Assembly: GCA_033980235.1 (NCBI GenBank)
Contig: CM067059.1
Location: 12,028,100 to 12,092,099 of the forward strand
Origin: Diadema setosum
Lineage: Eukaryota; Echinodermata; Echinoidea; Diadematoida; Diadematidae
Direction: 5' to 3'
DNA length: 64,000 bases
Part shown: positions 1 to 14,159 of the stretch, in pieces
How positions within the stretch are numbered: position 1 is the first letter of the stretch
Layout: every line of letters begins with the position of its first letter
Position numbers and translations under genes: made by a program
The notes under the pieces: generated by a model
Told to the model about the DNA's origin: nothing
The model's input: only the letters and a program-made list of their open reading frames with translations
Databases searched by the model: none

Positions 1-960
1 TGAAATCTCTGCGTTGCCCAGATGCGGAAGTATATCAACTGTAAATTTAAGTCAGAAAATTTAAAAAATATATATATATATATATGCCAGAAAAAAGTAA
101 TGAGCTTTGATGAGGATGAATTGCTTTGTAAAATTTGTGTCTTATTCAAAGGCCGGACATCGTTTTCTTCAATGTTAAAACAGGACCAAATTTTCTTCTG
201 TTTTGATAAACAAACGCCGGCAAGTTTTAAGGAGTGGAACCAAAGTGTACCCCTTTTAATGACTCTTTTAAAAAGTTTCAGGAAATATGGATCATTATAC
301 TTTATTAGTTGATAGATAGAAACACAAAAATACATCTAGGACCGATGTGATACAAGATGTTTCACTTGAGCACGAAACAAGCCACATTTAGCGTCCTTGA
401 TTTGCTGAATGTTTTTATCTTTCGGTACGAGATAATATCATTCTCTACATGTGTTAGGCTAAGACACGCACAGCTGCAGCGACGTGAAAAAAAAAATCGT
501 TGGAGCGCCATCTTTTGGCTGAAACTTCTTAAGTTCCTCAAATCATGGGTGAGTTTATACTGGTGAATCATACATCAACATTCATAAGGTGTGGGTAGAA
601 GTCATTCATGGAAATTACACCCCCCCCCCCCCCCTCAATATGGCATATGAGTGTTATGATATGGTGCTCTAAACGAATCTATTTTTTTTTTTTGGGGGGG
701 GGGGGTCAATACCAATGCATATAATATTGTAATCTATTTCTTTATTCATGTTTTATTTATGTATTCATTAATCATTCATTATGACTGGATATGAATTGAA
801 TTTGTGGCTGTATTTTGGCTTTTCGTACCTAAATGCAGCGCGCATTCCAAGTTTGCTCCACCAGAGCAACTTGAAACTTGCCTTCCTTTCTTGTCTTCAG
901 CAAAGTCCTATCTTTATCAACCCTTTTGTGACATCGCACTTTATATTAGCAAGCAATTTT
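1..960. other. No gene seen; simple tracts and one weak CTCF-like word
   Basis: AT-rich sequence with a short AT run near 70-85, a C tract near 620-634 and a G tract near 696-706. GCGCCATCTTTTGG (504-517) is the reverse of a two-mismatch CTCF core. The small ORFs are not convincing. Confidence 0.4.
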
Positions 961-1091
961 CTTTTTCTTTTCTTCTTCTTCTTCTTCTTCTTCTTCTTCT
1001 TCTTCTTCTTCTTCTTCTTCTTCTTTTTCTTCTTCTCCTTCTTCTTCTTCTTCTTCTTCTCCTTCTTCTGCTTCTTCTTCTTCTTCTTTTT
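961..1091. repeat. (CTT)n microsatellite
   Basis: A nearly pure TTC/CTT tract of about 130 bases. It generates spurious poly-Phe, poly-Leu and poly-Lys frames on both strands. Confidence 0.95.
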
Positions 1092-2559
1092 AGCTAATCT
1101 GGGGCGACTCAAATGATGTCAGTGAAGATGGATTCAGGCTAATATTAGATACAATTCTGGCTGCAAAGAAACAAGAAACATTGATTCCACAGGGAATGTT
1201 ATTCATTACCATGACTATTTCGAGAATATAAATTTCCTCTCTCTTTGATGTTAAAACAGTATCTTATTATGCCTAAGTGAACATTTTGTATTCCAATTCA
1301 CTCCAGTTTGTCCTAGGTTGTCTCGGTGAATATCGCAGCGCAACAATTAAGCTTCTGTAGATTTAAAAAAAAAATGAGAAATTACTCAAGCCTATCAATT
1401 TTGAGACCAATAACAAATGAAATAATGATAAGATTGTATAATGAATAGATAAATGGATGGATAAATAGATAAGTATATACGTTTAAAATCGCTTAAAAGG
1501 TTGATAAAGGAATAAATTGAGCAATAATGTCTAATGCTGGTTATATTATTACAAAAAAAGAATTACACCAATCGTACATCAAACAATTTTCTATGGGAAG
1601 TAGTATTGAGGGTATTAACTCTATACGTGTATATATGTCTACTTTTTTTCTCGAAATTATCTTCTTAAAGGATCTAGAAGGACTCCAATACGATATACCT
1701 CGAATGATGCATCAACGGGAGAGATCTTTGTACGTTGCTTTGTACGAAAACAGAAAAATCAGAGAAGTAGATCAAGAAACATTCGGGGGGGGGGGGGATC
1801 AGACACACAGAGAGAGTTATGTGTAGTGGGTAAATACAAATTGGCAATTCTGTGGGATCGTAGGTGCTGAGCAGTTCTACCATTCTGCTTGTACACAAAA
1901 ATTCATCAATAATGTCCTTTTTTCTCGAGTATTTGGGCGCGGAAAGAACTTATCCGCTGAGGAGGACATGCAAGAACATTACTCTTACTATAAAACCAAG
2001 CAGATTTTTTGTCCCTCGGGAGAAAGTGGAAATTGTTGTACATAAATAATTGTGTACAAACTGAGAGAAGAGGTGCTCAACACCTCCATCAGAAATTGTT
2101 TCCAATTTTTTTTTACTCTCTCAACTTTCTCCGTTCATAGCTTTGTTAAAGTGTGTGTTTGTGTGTGCGTGCTTGTGTGTGTGTGTGTGTGTGTGTGATT
2201 TTTTTTCAAAATTTTCATTGATCTACTTCTGTAATTTTTTTGGATTTTATAATTACACAAAGCAACATGATTTTAGGATGGAATTTTCCTTGGATTCTGT
2301 TAGATAACCTTACAACCACCCACGGGAAAACAGGAATAGGAAGGCTTGTTTTGATCATTAACTTTCGCACGGTAACCTTTGTCCATCAGTGCTAAGTCTG
2401 CATTAACCTATTTTGGACGGAGATCCTTGCAGTCCGGTATAAATGAGGCCTGCAGCCTTCGGACACATCTGAGCGAGACGTCAGTCAGAAAATATCGTTC
2501 GTGTCGCGAAAAAAGAAGAAGATAAGAGTAATGAAATAAATTAGTGCTAGCACTGGCAA

Positions 2560-2569
<10 letters not shown>
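1092..2569. other. No gene seen; AT-rich sequence with a GT microsatellite
   Basis: Featureless apart from a G tract near 1784-1796 and a (GT)n tract at about 2150-2198. The ORFs of up to 99 codons have no recognisable content. Confidence 0.4.
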
Positions 2570-4276
<1,707 letters not shown>

Positions 4277-4679
4277 TTAAAGGGATGGTACAGTATTGGT
4301 AGAGCTGAGGATTTGGCTTTTAACTTTTTGCGAGATACCAAGAAACCACTTATGAACTTATGAAATGGTACAGAGCATGCCATTCTAGGAAGAATTTAAA
4401 GTTTATTTGATGAAAATCGGTTTTGGAATGACTGAGACATCCAAAAACAAAGTAAAACAAAGCGATCGTAATAAAATGTGGGTCCCACATTTTATTAGAA
4501 TTCCTCTGTTTTGGATATCTCAGCCATTTCAAAACCAATTTTCATCAAATAAATGTTGAATAATGATTCCTCATGGAATTACATGCTCTTTCATATTTCA
4601 TAAGAGGTTTCTCATTATCTCACCAAAAATGTTAGAAACCTGAAATCAGGTCTCAACCAAAACTATACGATCCCTTTAA
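4277..4679. mobile_element. Foldback MITE, family A, copy 1
   Basis: About 403 bp bounded by TTAA (4277-4280 and 4676-4679) with ends TTAAAGGGATGGTACAG and its degenerate inverse. The two halves are inverted copies of each other through most of the length. Related copies lie at 17170, 29596, 32889 and 62334. No coding capacity. Confidence 0.85.
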
Positions 4680-4909
4680 TTCTTGGGCGATTTAAACGTT
4701 ACAGCAATTATAAATTAATGTAATATGTGTATTCGGATTCAGTGAACGCAGGAAAATCAGAAGACACGTTCTTCTTTCTCTTCCCCTGTGTGTTCTTCCT
4801 CCCCCTCCTCTCTCATTGCAACATCGCACAAAAATATATCCTCACGTTCAAGATGTCACTTCATTCGTTCACATTGTTATTCCTGTTGCATAGGAAATTA
4901 TTCCATATA

Positions 4910-5517
4910 TAGTTCGACCTCGATTATCCGGCCATGTCGGGACCGGCGCTCATCCGGATAAAGCGAATTGGCCGGATACTGTAAAAGTGGATATTTTCGC
5001 GCGACTAATTTTTCGCACTTGGCCGGGTAAGAAGAGTTCCCGCGTGTTTTTAATTCCGCGGAATCAGGACATCAACTACTGGAACATATGGCACGCAAAA
5101 ATATTCGCGTGCTTTTATTTTCGCGCTAGCTTCTGGTTGTGCGAAATGCACGAAAATGTCCACTTCTACAGTATGGGAGACACAATGTTAATGTATATAG
5201 CTGCCGTCCAAGCTGCCGTCCCAGTGCACTGGCAGCTAGGCAGGTAGCGTACCCTGAAACGGTGGTGTAATCTATGCTAGCCTGTGCAAAATTGTAGTCC
5301 CTCCATCACAAAAATCATAAATATATCATAATCATAAATGTTTTACCTCTGAGAAACCTATCATGCACATCTCATGAAATTAGTGAAATAGATCCATAAA
5401 AGTCACTGTTTTTTCTCAATTTTTGGATGAAAAAAAAAAATGTCCTTCACTGCGTGAACGCGTCCGGATAATAGAAATTTCCGGATAAAAGGAGGCCGGA
5501 TAATCTTGGTCGAACTG
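4910..5517. mobile_element. Non-autonomous DNA element with AGTTCGACC...ATTATCCGGCC ends
   Basis: About 608 bp. It begins AGTTCGACCTCGATTATCCG and ends GGATAATCTTGGTCGAACTG, an imperfect inverted repeat, and TA dinucleotides flank it. CCGGATAA words recur internally near both ends. A second element is nested at 4979-5171. Confidence 0.75.
4979..5171. mobile_element. Nested MITE with CTGTAAAAGTGG ends
   Basis: 193 bp with CTGTAAAAGTGGATATTTTC at the left and GAAAATGTCCACTTCTACAG at the right, an inverted repeat with a few mismatches. TA precedes and follows it (4977-4978, 5172-5173). It inserted inside the older element at 4910-5517, so it is the younger of the two. Confidence 0.8.
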
Positions 5518-8040
5518 TACATACCTTGGCTTTCTCATGAAAGTTTACATTATGATTTGCATACAATGATGTAGACAACTAATGAATCAAATCAAATCCA
5601 CTGAAACTTTGAAATTCGATATTATTTATGATTTCATGTTTGATCTTACTGAGACAGGATTTCTCCCTTTCTGTGCCTTTTCATGTTTTTACTGTAAAAG
5701 TTAAAAAGACGAACCAGTGGTTTTCCACTTGAACTTGGAACTCATTCTGCCGAACTTACATGCCCGTATAGGCGACGATAAATTGCGCAATTTCTGTTTA
5801 GTTAAACAGACGCTTGGTTTTTTTCAGGGCACCGGGGTCGCTGACGTAATATGAAGTGATGATTACAACAATGGTGACTATACAACAGAAACGAGGAATT
5901 TAGTTCGTTGGTTTATGAAAGATGATGCGTGCTCGTTATCATGCACAGTTAACGTTTCCTGATTGGATTACGCAACCAGTTTCAGTCATGTTTCGCGCGG
6001 TTTCTTGTTCCCATGCTCGACATTTTTACAGAGCTTGTGTCCGTCAGGTTGTCGGCGACATAACCTCTCGCAAGATAAAGCTTATCGTTATGATAGTTAC
6101 TCTACGGCAAATATGATGCTAAAACTGCCTCAATTCTTCCTTCATCCCCTCCCCCTTCCTCAAAGTGTCCTTGCCCAATATCGGCAACTTTCGTCAAAGA
6201 TTCTCACGCTCCCCACGCTCTTTTGCTGTCGTTGTCGTTGTTTTTAAATGAAATTATTATATCAGTGCATCGGTCTTTATGATGTTATGTAACCGTTTGA
6301 TGCTGGTGCGCGTATAAACCATTATGTGCTTCAAAACATCGTATAATAAAATGTCTGCTCGAAGTCTTCAAGTCTGTTTAATAGGTCTCTGACCATTCGC
6401 CTCATCTTTTGATCATCTGTCGTCCGCGCCTACATGCGCCGTTTCTCCTCCCTCACCATATTACATTTTATGCCTTGATATCTGTTACTCACGTAGGCCT
6501 ACATTATCTGTCGTATTTTCATGATTTGTAAATTCATTTGAAAATGCAAGGAGCCTTGCGAAAGCAGCGAACATTTTTCAAAAACTAAATAGGCCAACCC
6601 TGTAGGATGATGAAATTCTAAAGAAAACAGATATACAAAGATATATAGGCCTATATAGGGTGTGTTGTATGATATGAATCCGTGATAAACGTTGATGATG
6701 GCAACCGCATATCCAATATTCATTGCTTCAAAACGATGAAGAATACCCCCCCCCCCCCCCAATCTTTTCAAGAAAGGTCCGAATGGTATTCATATATTGG
6801 TCAACGAATATCTTATAACTTGCCACATTCTGAGCTATCTCGGCATGCCATAGACAGTGATAGACAATGGATATTTGACGCAATGATTGGAAAACAATAT
6901 ATCGTGATACCAAGCACGCGTATACAATCAGATTGACATTCTCCGCATCCGCCCTAAGCTGCAATAACGCGAAAATCGCTAATTGATACAGGAAGTGTCT
7001 TCTGTATACATTCTTGTCTTTTCCTCTTCTGAGAAAAAAAAAACAAAAAAACACTGAATGTCGGTTTCGTCGATATAATATTATGCATCAATGGCTAAGC
7101 GTTATCTCCTTTCACATACAACAATATCCGGCAATGTTACTCAATGTTACGCAATATGTCTCTGGGGGATATTGCAGGCAGTTATCTACGTTGCTGTTGG
7201 GAACGTAACAAAACTTAGAAAAAAAAGCAATAATATATTATACGATACATTATATTCCTCTAATCATGACAGGAAAGCCAAATTTCACCTTTTTAAAGCA
7301 TAAAGTGACTTGACTTTCCTCCCTTCTGCTGCGAGCATTGCTAAAAGGAGGGAAAACAGACGAAAACGCCATTCTGTCATAAAAGTACATAAAATATGCA
7401 GAGAAGCATCTTACTTGTCGTGTTTTTAGGTAAATTAAAACCTATTGTTTGAAGCTCCTTGGTATTAGCATACCTTCTATGTGTTCTACATGCGCGTGTC
7501 AGCGTCCGCTTGTTATTGGACGCCTACGCTCGCTTAAAGCACTCGGAATTTGCATGATCCATGGACTACAACGAATAAACTTCCGGCCATAAAGCTTCAC
7601 TTGAGACAAATCTGACGACAATTATAACTACACAATTCTTTTTGTAGACAGAATAAAACCAAGAGAGAAAAAACATACATATACACACACACGCCTGCAA
7701 TTCGGCAGGCATGTCACCTATACCGTGTTGATACTGTTTCTGTACTTTAGACATCGTTCAGCTTTATTTATAAAATTTTGTATGATTTTTCCTGTCTATA
7801 GGCATAGATACTCAAGTCGTTTTTGCAACAAATCCACACTCTTCTGTATTTCTTTTTCACTATTATGCTGATGCCATGATTTTTCGATTATGCTCAAAAT
7901 GTGTAACCTCTCACGGTCATCTGTTGTAAGAAGGTATTTCATACTATTGAGATACTATAGACATTTCCCAGAAGAACCGTTGCGTTGAAATGCTTGCAAA
8001 AATGGCCACCTCTCCTGAATGTACGATATAAACATCGTGA
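5518..8040. promoter_or_regulatory. Gene-free stretch with CpG-richer patches and PAR or C/EBP-type sites
   Basis: Patches at about 5750-6300 and 6950-7560 are unique and CpG-richer. Sites seen are TGACGTAAT (5842-5850), GTTATGTAAC (6284-6293, exact PAR) and GTTACGCAAT (7146-7155, C/EBP-PAR hybrid). TAGGCCTA occurs at 6494 and 6646. No coding frame is supported. Confidence 0.3.
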
Positions 8041-10241
8041 ATGCCAAGTTTGGTTGCTTTCTTCAATACAAAAACGAATACAACTCACGACGAATCATAT
8101 CCTCAATAAACAGATCAAAGCATTCGATCTGTGGTCGCAAGAGGGCGTTTTGATGCCCCAGTAATCGCTGTTCAGAAGAGGAACCTAGCTTCTTGTTCAA
8201 GTTGACCTCAGAGAATATAGAGCAAAATCCTGAAAATGGAAGAGGAATGATTTCGATGAAAAGGTATGAAAATGCAAAATTTCTAAGGATATAAGCAATT
8301 GCATTTGTAAACATAGGGGCAGAGCTAACTTTGCCGTTTAGAGAAGATTTATGCGGACCTAATTCAAAGTATCCAAGACATCTCATTGTTTGTGAAACTA
8401 TTTCATTATGTTTGAATCGACTTGAATTAAATTGCAAGCTAGATTGATTAAAATTGAAACTCGCGCGGTTATATTACTGTTTAACACGGCGCCATAGTCG
8501 AGACTTCAATTCAAGCATCGTCCGATGCTTCTGGTCCGTGGAGGCTTGCAGCTGGGTGTGTAGAGTATTGTGAGTGTGACGAATAACAAAGACAAGACAA
8601 AGACAACGAAAGCAAGAACAGTCAATCAGTGGACAAATAACGTAATAAAAGGACACACAATACAAAGATACACTCAACACACATAGCTCACAAACACGCA
8701 CTTATGTGCGCACAATCGCACAGTAATCACAGTAATAGACCCACTCGACATGTATTCCAATTTTAGATAAAAGGCCGGATGAAATTCGTATGATGGATTA
8801 ATGGTTGATAGCGGCATTAATCAGCAATCCTGCACATTGATTAGATTAAACATTTGCTTTCTCGTTATATTGCCAACTTGTCCATTTTGTGGAATTTTTC
8901 ACTTTAAAACCACTGTTTACCCTTGGGAGCAGCGACTAAAAAAAAAAAATGTTCGAGCTATCACATAGATTATATGATGCATATTATGTATAGTTCAGTT
9001 GTATCACAAAACATCCTGCCATATGAAATTTTGCAATAAAGCCACAAATGTAAGGAGATATCACTAATTTTCTCAGAAAAGACCTCATTTGAAACGACAA
9101 ATGTCGACAATATGATTTTATAAACAATTTTGATAAAACTATTATTCACATTCTGTATATCAAACATTGATCATACTGTTGTGATTAACATTTTACACAT
9201 TGGTTGTTTCTATCCCTAACTCACCTTCAAAACTATTTTGAAGTACTAAAGCTGGGTTTTTGTTTCATCTGCAAATAGTAAGTAGTGCCTTTAAGAATGA
9301 ATGGAATCGCAACTGGTGCGACCCTGCCATATGTGTATTCTTTAATCGAAACAACAACAAAAAAGTGGCAAGCACAAAATAATCAAAACTGTTTAGCCTG
9401 TTGTTCGCTGCGAGATGTTATCAAGAGACTAATGTGTCGAGCTTTGATTATGAACAAGTGTGGATAGGAATGCGAGTGCTTATATTGGCTCTAAAAAAAT
9501 GAAAGCTCTCTTAAAAATCTTACCTAATTAAGAAACTTGAGAGCACTCCACTATACATTCAACGTCTAATTCTCTTCTTATTTCCAAAGCCAAAGCGTAT
9601 ATTCTCACTGGCGACCACTGAAAAAAAAAGAAGAAGCAATGAACCCTATACGCAAGTAATATCAAGCAGTGTCAAGTAGATGCGGCAAAGACAAATGGAT
9701 ATAGTAGAAAATCTTATAATAATTAAAAGAAGCTTGTATATAACTTTTTTTTTTTAATTTCACCAATTTCCCCTGAAAATACACAAACAGTTAATGATAG
9801 ATGAAAACAAGTTTGTCTTTTTTCGTTTTATCATTATTAGTTGTTATCGTTGTTACATTATTTTTTTCTTGTAAATGATATAGCATGGTAACGCAGTTAT
9901 ATGCTACAATTCTGTGTTGCTCTGGTATTTACTGGTGTAATCTGTTTTAAAATTAGGAAGAGCCACATGTTGTTTAAATAATAATAATTTCAGTCTACCA
10001 TACAGTGTCAAAACATTTTTGCAGAGTAATTCTAACAAAATTTGTTGGGGTATGCTGCCTCAAAATGTTTAAAATTCAACTATCATTTACAGTCATTTCT
10101 AAAGATGCGACGTACTTCAATGCTGGTATAGTACACTGTATCGATGGAATGAAATAGTCAAAATATTGTTTCATATAAAACTGTCTTTTCGTAAAAGATA
10201 AAGTGAAATCCACTCACAAATTCCAGGGGACTTTAAATCCA
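8041..10241. other. No gene or classified repeat seen
   Basis: AT-rich DNA. The 124-codon minus-strand frame at 8437..8063 has no recognisable motif and no coding bias I can see. A less AT-rich patch lies at about 8460-8700. Confidence 0.35.
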
Positions 10242-10526
10242 TATGTGACCCCGCATCACAAAACCAACAAAAATTAGCCAGACATGGATTTCAGTTAAGG
10301 GCAGATTCTGAAAGAGCAGACTCTAAGCTTTAAAATGATGTATAACTCAAGTCAAATTGACACTCCTACGATCAGAAACAGGCGAAACAAGCTTTGCCTG
10401 GATTTTGCTACCAAAATAGTCAGAAACCCATTGTGTAGTGATTGGATTCCTGTTACTCAAAATGTCAACTACAGCCTACGTAAAAGACCTAGATATCGAC
10501 AATTTAACTGCAAAACAAAACGGTTT

Positions 10527-11671
10527 CAAAGTAGTGCCATTCCCTATCTTATACACTTATTAAATGAATAGCATAGTTTTGTTTAGTTTGTTTGTTTTGT
10601 TTTATGTCTCCTTCATAAAGTGCCACAGAATATTTATCATTTCCCTCATTATGCAAATTATTATGTGCATGATTTGTGTTGCCAGAGAGTATACCATCAA
10701 TATGAAAAAGATTGTGGACCGCAGAGTCAAGGGTTTAATGGTTTAATGACAAGGTCAAGGGTTTAATGATAAGTTGAAAGAGTACATGTATCCGGTATTC
10801 TCGGACACGGTTCAAAATATTTTTAATGTTATCTTTCAGTGTTTTGGTGTTTTATTACGTGAGATCAAATTCTGGTACAAAATGTGCAATGATATCATAC
10901 AGAGTGTACGGTTGGTTACATACAATAGAGTCTATTTGCTGGTTAGATGTACGAGAGAGTGTGCATATAAGTGGAATGAGAGTTAGGAGAGAGAGAGAGA
11001 GGGGAGGGGAGAGAGAGGTGAGGTGGAGAGAGAGAGAGAGGGTGATAGATGTGCAAATATCAGACTTTCTTAAAACGGTTTCAAACAAAATGGTTTCAAA
11101 TAGTGCCATTCTCTACCTCATACATATATAAATGAATAATACAATGTTGTTTTTTTCTTTGTTTGTTTGTTTTGTTTATGTCTCCTTCATAAAATGCCAC
11201 AGAGCATTCACTATTTCCCTCATTATGTGAAGATGTAATTTTTGAAAGTATATATACATATCGTTTTAATTATGATGTGCATGGTATGCGTTGTCAGAGA
11301 GTTTATTATTGATATAAAAAAGGTTGTGGATCACAGGATCAAGGGCTTAATGACAAGTTGAAAAAGTATAATTGTATCTTTTTATATTATTATTCTTAAA
11401 AACGGTTGGATTTTTTTTTTTATAAGGTTATGTTTTAGCATTTTGGTGTTGGTTATTTGTGAGATTGAATTTTGGTGTAAAATGTGCAATAATATAACAC
11501 AGAGTGTTGGTTATAGAAACAATAGTATATATTTGTTTGTGAGATATACATATTGTACGTGAGAGTGTGTGTAATACACTGTAGTGGAATGAGAGTTAGA
11601 AGAGAGAGAGAGAAAGAAAGAGATAGAAAGAGAGAGAGGGGAGAAAGAGGGGGAGAGATGTGCAATTATCA
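10527..11671. repeat. Diverged tandem duplication, two units of about 570-600 bp
   Basis: Unit 1 (about 10527-11066) and unit 2 (about 11091-11671) share, in order, an AGTGCCATTC start, a TTTGTTTGTTTTGTTT tract, TCTCCTTCATAAA, ATTTCCCTCATTATG, a GAGAGTTAG(A/G)AGAGAG run, and GATGTGCAA near the end. The offset grows from 569 to 609 bases through indels. Confidence 0.75.
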
Positions 11672-11699
11672 GATGCTATTTTCGTATATACAATGCACA

Positions 11700-12306
11700 T
11701 ATGTAATGCGAATCATTGATTGATTGATTTGATGTAATGCGCTGTGTATAGATTGAATGTATTCTGATATGGGAGTTTATGTATATTACGAAGAAAAGAT
11801 TGTGAGGATTTTTGTTTTCTTTTTAAATCAAACTGATTATCTTTGTTGTGTAAAATGTGTTGATTTGAGCCTTATGATTATCTGATTATTTTTGTTTATT
11901 TGACTATCTTTGATAATTTTTGATAAACTGATTATTTTTGTTGTGTAAAATGTGTTGATTTGAGCCGTATGACAACACAACATCTGTATTAATTAATAAG
12001 TATAAATGACCGGTATATATAATTAATATAAACTCATTTTTTTTTTTATAATCATTGAGAATAGTAATATATTGTATCTGCAATATCTGATTTTGTTTTG
12101 TATTATAGGTTAATCTAATTGTGCAATGGTTCTGATGAATAAGATTGACCCTTTGTTATTTTAATGTGTTTTTTTTTTCATCGCTACATTGTATTTTGTG
12201 AGTATTTTTAATGTATACATGGCCATTGTTAACAATGTCTGTAATTCAGCCTCCGGGCTGCGAAAGATATTGATTAATAAAACACCATTTCAATTCAATT
12301 CAATCT
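11700..12306 (+). mobile_element. 3' end of a non-LTR retrotransposon (CR1/L2-like tail)
   Basis: It ends with a GATTAATAAAACACC stretch followed by CAATTCAATTCAATC, a short-repeat 3' tail as in CR1/L2-class elements. A TTGTTGTGTAAAATGTGTTG segment occurs twice (about 11842 and 11939). No reverse-transcriptase frame remains. Confidence 0.5.
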
Positions 12307-12875
12307 AAATATTGGAAAGAAAGCACACACTCAGGAAAAGAGTGAACTGAGAAAAGAGGCTCTGAAGTACAGGGTCTATTCAAGCACTTGATATCTTTAC
12401 CAAGCAATGCTGTAGCTGTGCGATGAATGTGACCAAAAAAAAAAAGCAGGATGTAAACCATTGGAGCAACAATGAAGGGATTTTCAGATTAAGCTGAAAT
12501 CGTGCCTGCTTTATTAGCAACCTTTGTCCATGATTACTGCCAACTTTCAACGCAGTAGCATCATATCTTTTCTTAAGTCATTAGAGTTGAAAGTTAAGAG
12601 TGTACAAAGGGTTTTTAAGAAATGAAAAGGGGACTCTTTAAGACACAACTTATCACAGTATTCTACAAAAAGTGGTCAAGAAAAACTTCTAAAAAGACAA
12701 TTTCCAGTCTGTTTTATGATCCCAAACTTTAGCACAATAAAAAAGAAGATTTGCTCTTTCAGAAAATATGAAAAACTCAAAACTGGATAGGTTGACCCAT
12801 TTAACCTATTTTCAGTCCTCACATAAAATCAACGCGTGCGACTTTTTTGTTCGTTTTGTGATGCACGGTCACATA

Positions 12876-13100
12876 ATAATAGAGTTAAATAAGACAAAAA
12901 GTTCGATCGAGAATTAGTTACTTTTCATCTGCAATTTCCTTTCCCAGTCCAAAATGATCCATTTCGAATTTAACTCACGACACTTCCCCATCCCCATTCT
13001 TTGCTGCAAGTTAAGACGACCTTGTGAGGGGCTTTGTAAGGTTTTAGTTCTGACGTTAGTGTTCGGTGTGTTTTAGTCACTTCATAGTTATACGTCTGCC
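12876..13100. other. No gene seen
   Basis: Short unique stretch between two repeats, without a recognisable feature. Confidence 0.4.
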
Positions 13101-13373
13101 TACCCGTACATGGTTACATTATTTTGTACTTAATTGATAATGGTTTTGAGGGGAAAGCATATTACAATCTCGGCTATTTTTAGCCTCCCCTCCATTTTCA
13201 ACATTTTCAACATTATCCAGTATAGCATGTATTTATTTCTTAAATTTTCTAAATTCATTGTGTTTATATTATTTTTATATCAATGTATGCGAATTATGTA
13301 TTTTCATATTTTTTCCTTGTTTGTGCTATATATGACGCTCTTTGTTAATATGAAATAAATGAAATGAAATGAA
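13101..13373 (+). mobile_element. 3' tail of a non-LTR retrotransposon
   Basis: The stretch ends GAAATAAATGAAATGAAATG, a short-tandem-repeat 3' tail. The same tail type occurs at 52920-52950 on the plus strand and near 18660 on the minus strand. The 74-codon frame inside is hydrophobic by base composition only. Confidence 0.5.
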
Positions 13374-14159
13374 ATCGGTGATTTTTTTTACTATATTTGC
13401 ACTAATAATGGGAGAGTTCTGGCATTTCCATATTCACATGCTTTCTAAAAACAACGATTTTAATTGCAATGATGTTAATCAGATGTGGTAGTTATGTCAT
13501 GGCTTTGCAAGTTTAGTTTCCCATTCGCTTGCACAGAACTCTCCACGAAACGTCCCCTTTTTAATAAGAGCTTAAGAGAAAAAAAATAATTCACTTCAGA
13601 TTGACTAAGAGTTAGAAATGTATGCAAAAATAGAGTAAAGGGTTTTGTTATTGACTAAAACAATTTTGATCATGTTATTTATATGATATTAAAAAGTAAA
13701 CGGTAAAGCCGAATAGTCTAAGAGCTTGTGTAGGCCCTATATACTCAATATAATCATCTACAAACATTTCTTTCGAAACTATGTTGCAGTGTCGTGTGAC
13801 TTCTACTTCGTAACAAGATGATCTGGTTTTCCCCACTTTCCATCATGATTTCAGAATAATGAGTGTGATTTCAGAATAATGAGTGTTTAGCGTTTTTAAT
13901 CAGCTAAGTCTTGTTTGTTGATATTCAACTTCATTCGTCCATAATCTATATTCTGTATGGAAAACAACAACAGCAGCACGTTATATTTTTTTAATGTTTT
14001 TATTGGAGAAAAACATAACATACACACATAAACAAAACAATTCATGCATTATCATTTTAGTAATATCAAACAAGGCATTATACATTAAACATGAACTTAT
14101 TAAAATAAATACCAAGATTATTATTTTTTGAGGCAATGTTATATTTTTGAGGAGAGCTG
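13374..14159. other. No gene seen; AT-rich
   Basis: A short direct repeat, TGATTTCAGAATAATGAGTG, occurs twice around 13850-13885. Nothing else stands out. Confidence 0.35.

Larger units (their letters stand above)
10242..12875. mobile_element. TIR-bounded composite element with nested insertions
   Basis: The left end TATGTGACCCCGCATCACAA is mirrored at the right by TTGTGATGCACGGTCACATA, an inverted repeat with few mismatches. Between them lie a locally duplicated segment (10527-11671) and a non-LTR 3' tail ending near 12306, so the 2.6 kb is a DNA element with later insertions. No transposase frame is visible. Confidence 0.6.

Noticed and set aside
781..1116. Poly-Phe, poly-Leu and poly-Lys frames
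   Set aside because: Produced by the CTT microsatellite. The same applies to the frames at 17856-18173 and 21377-21599.
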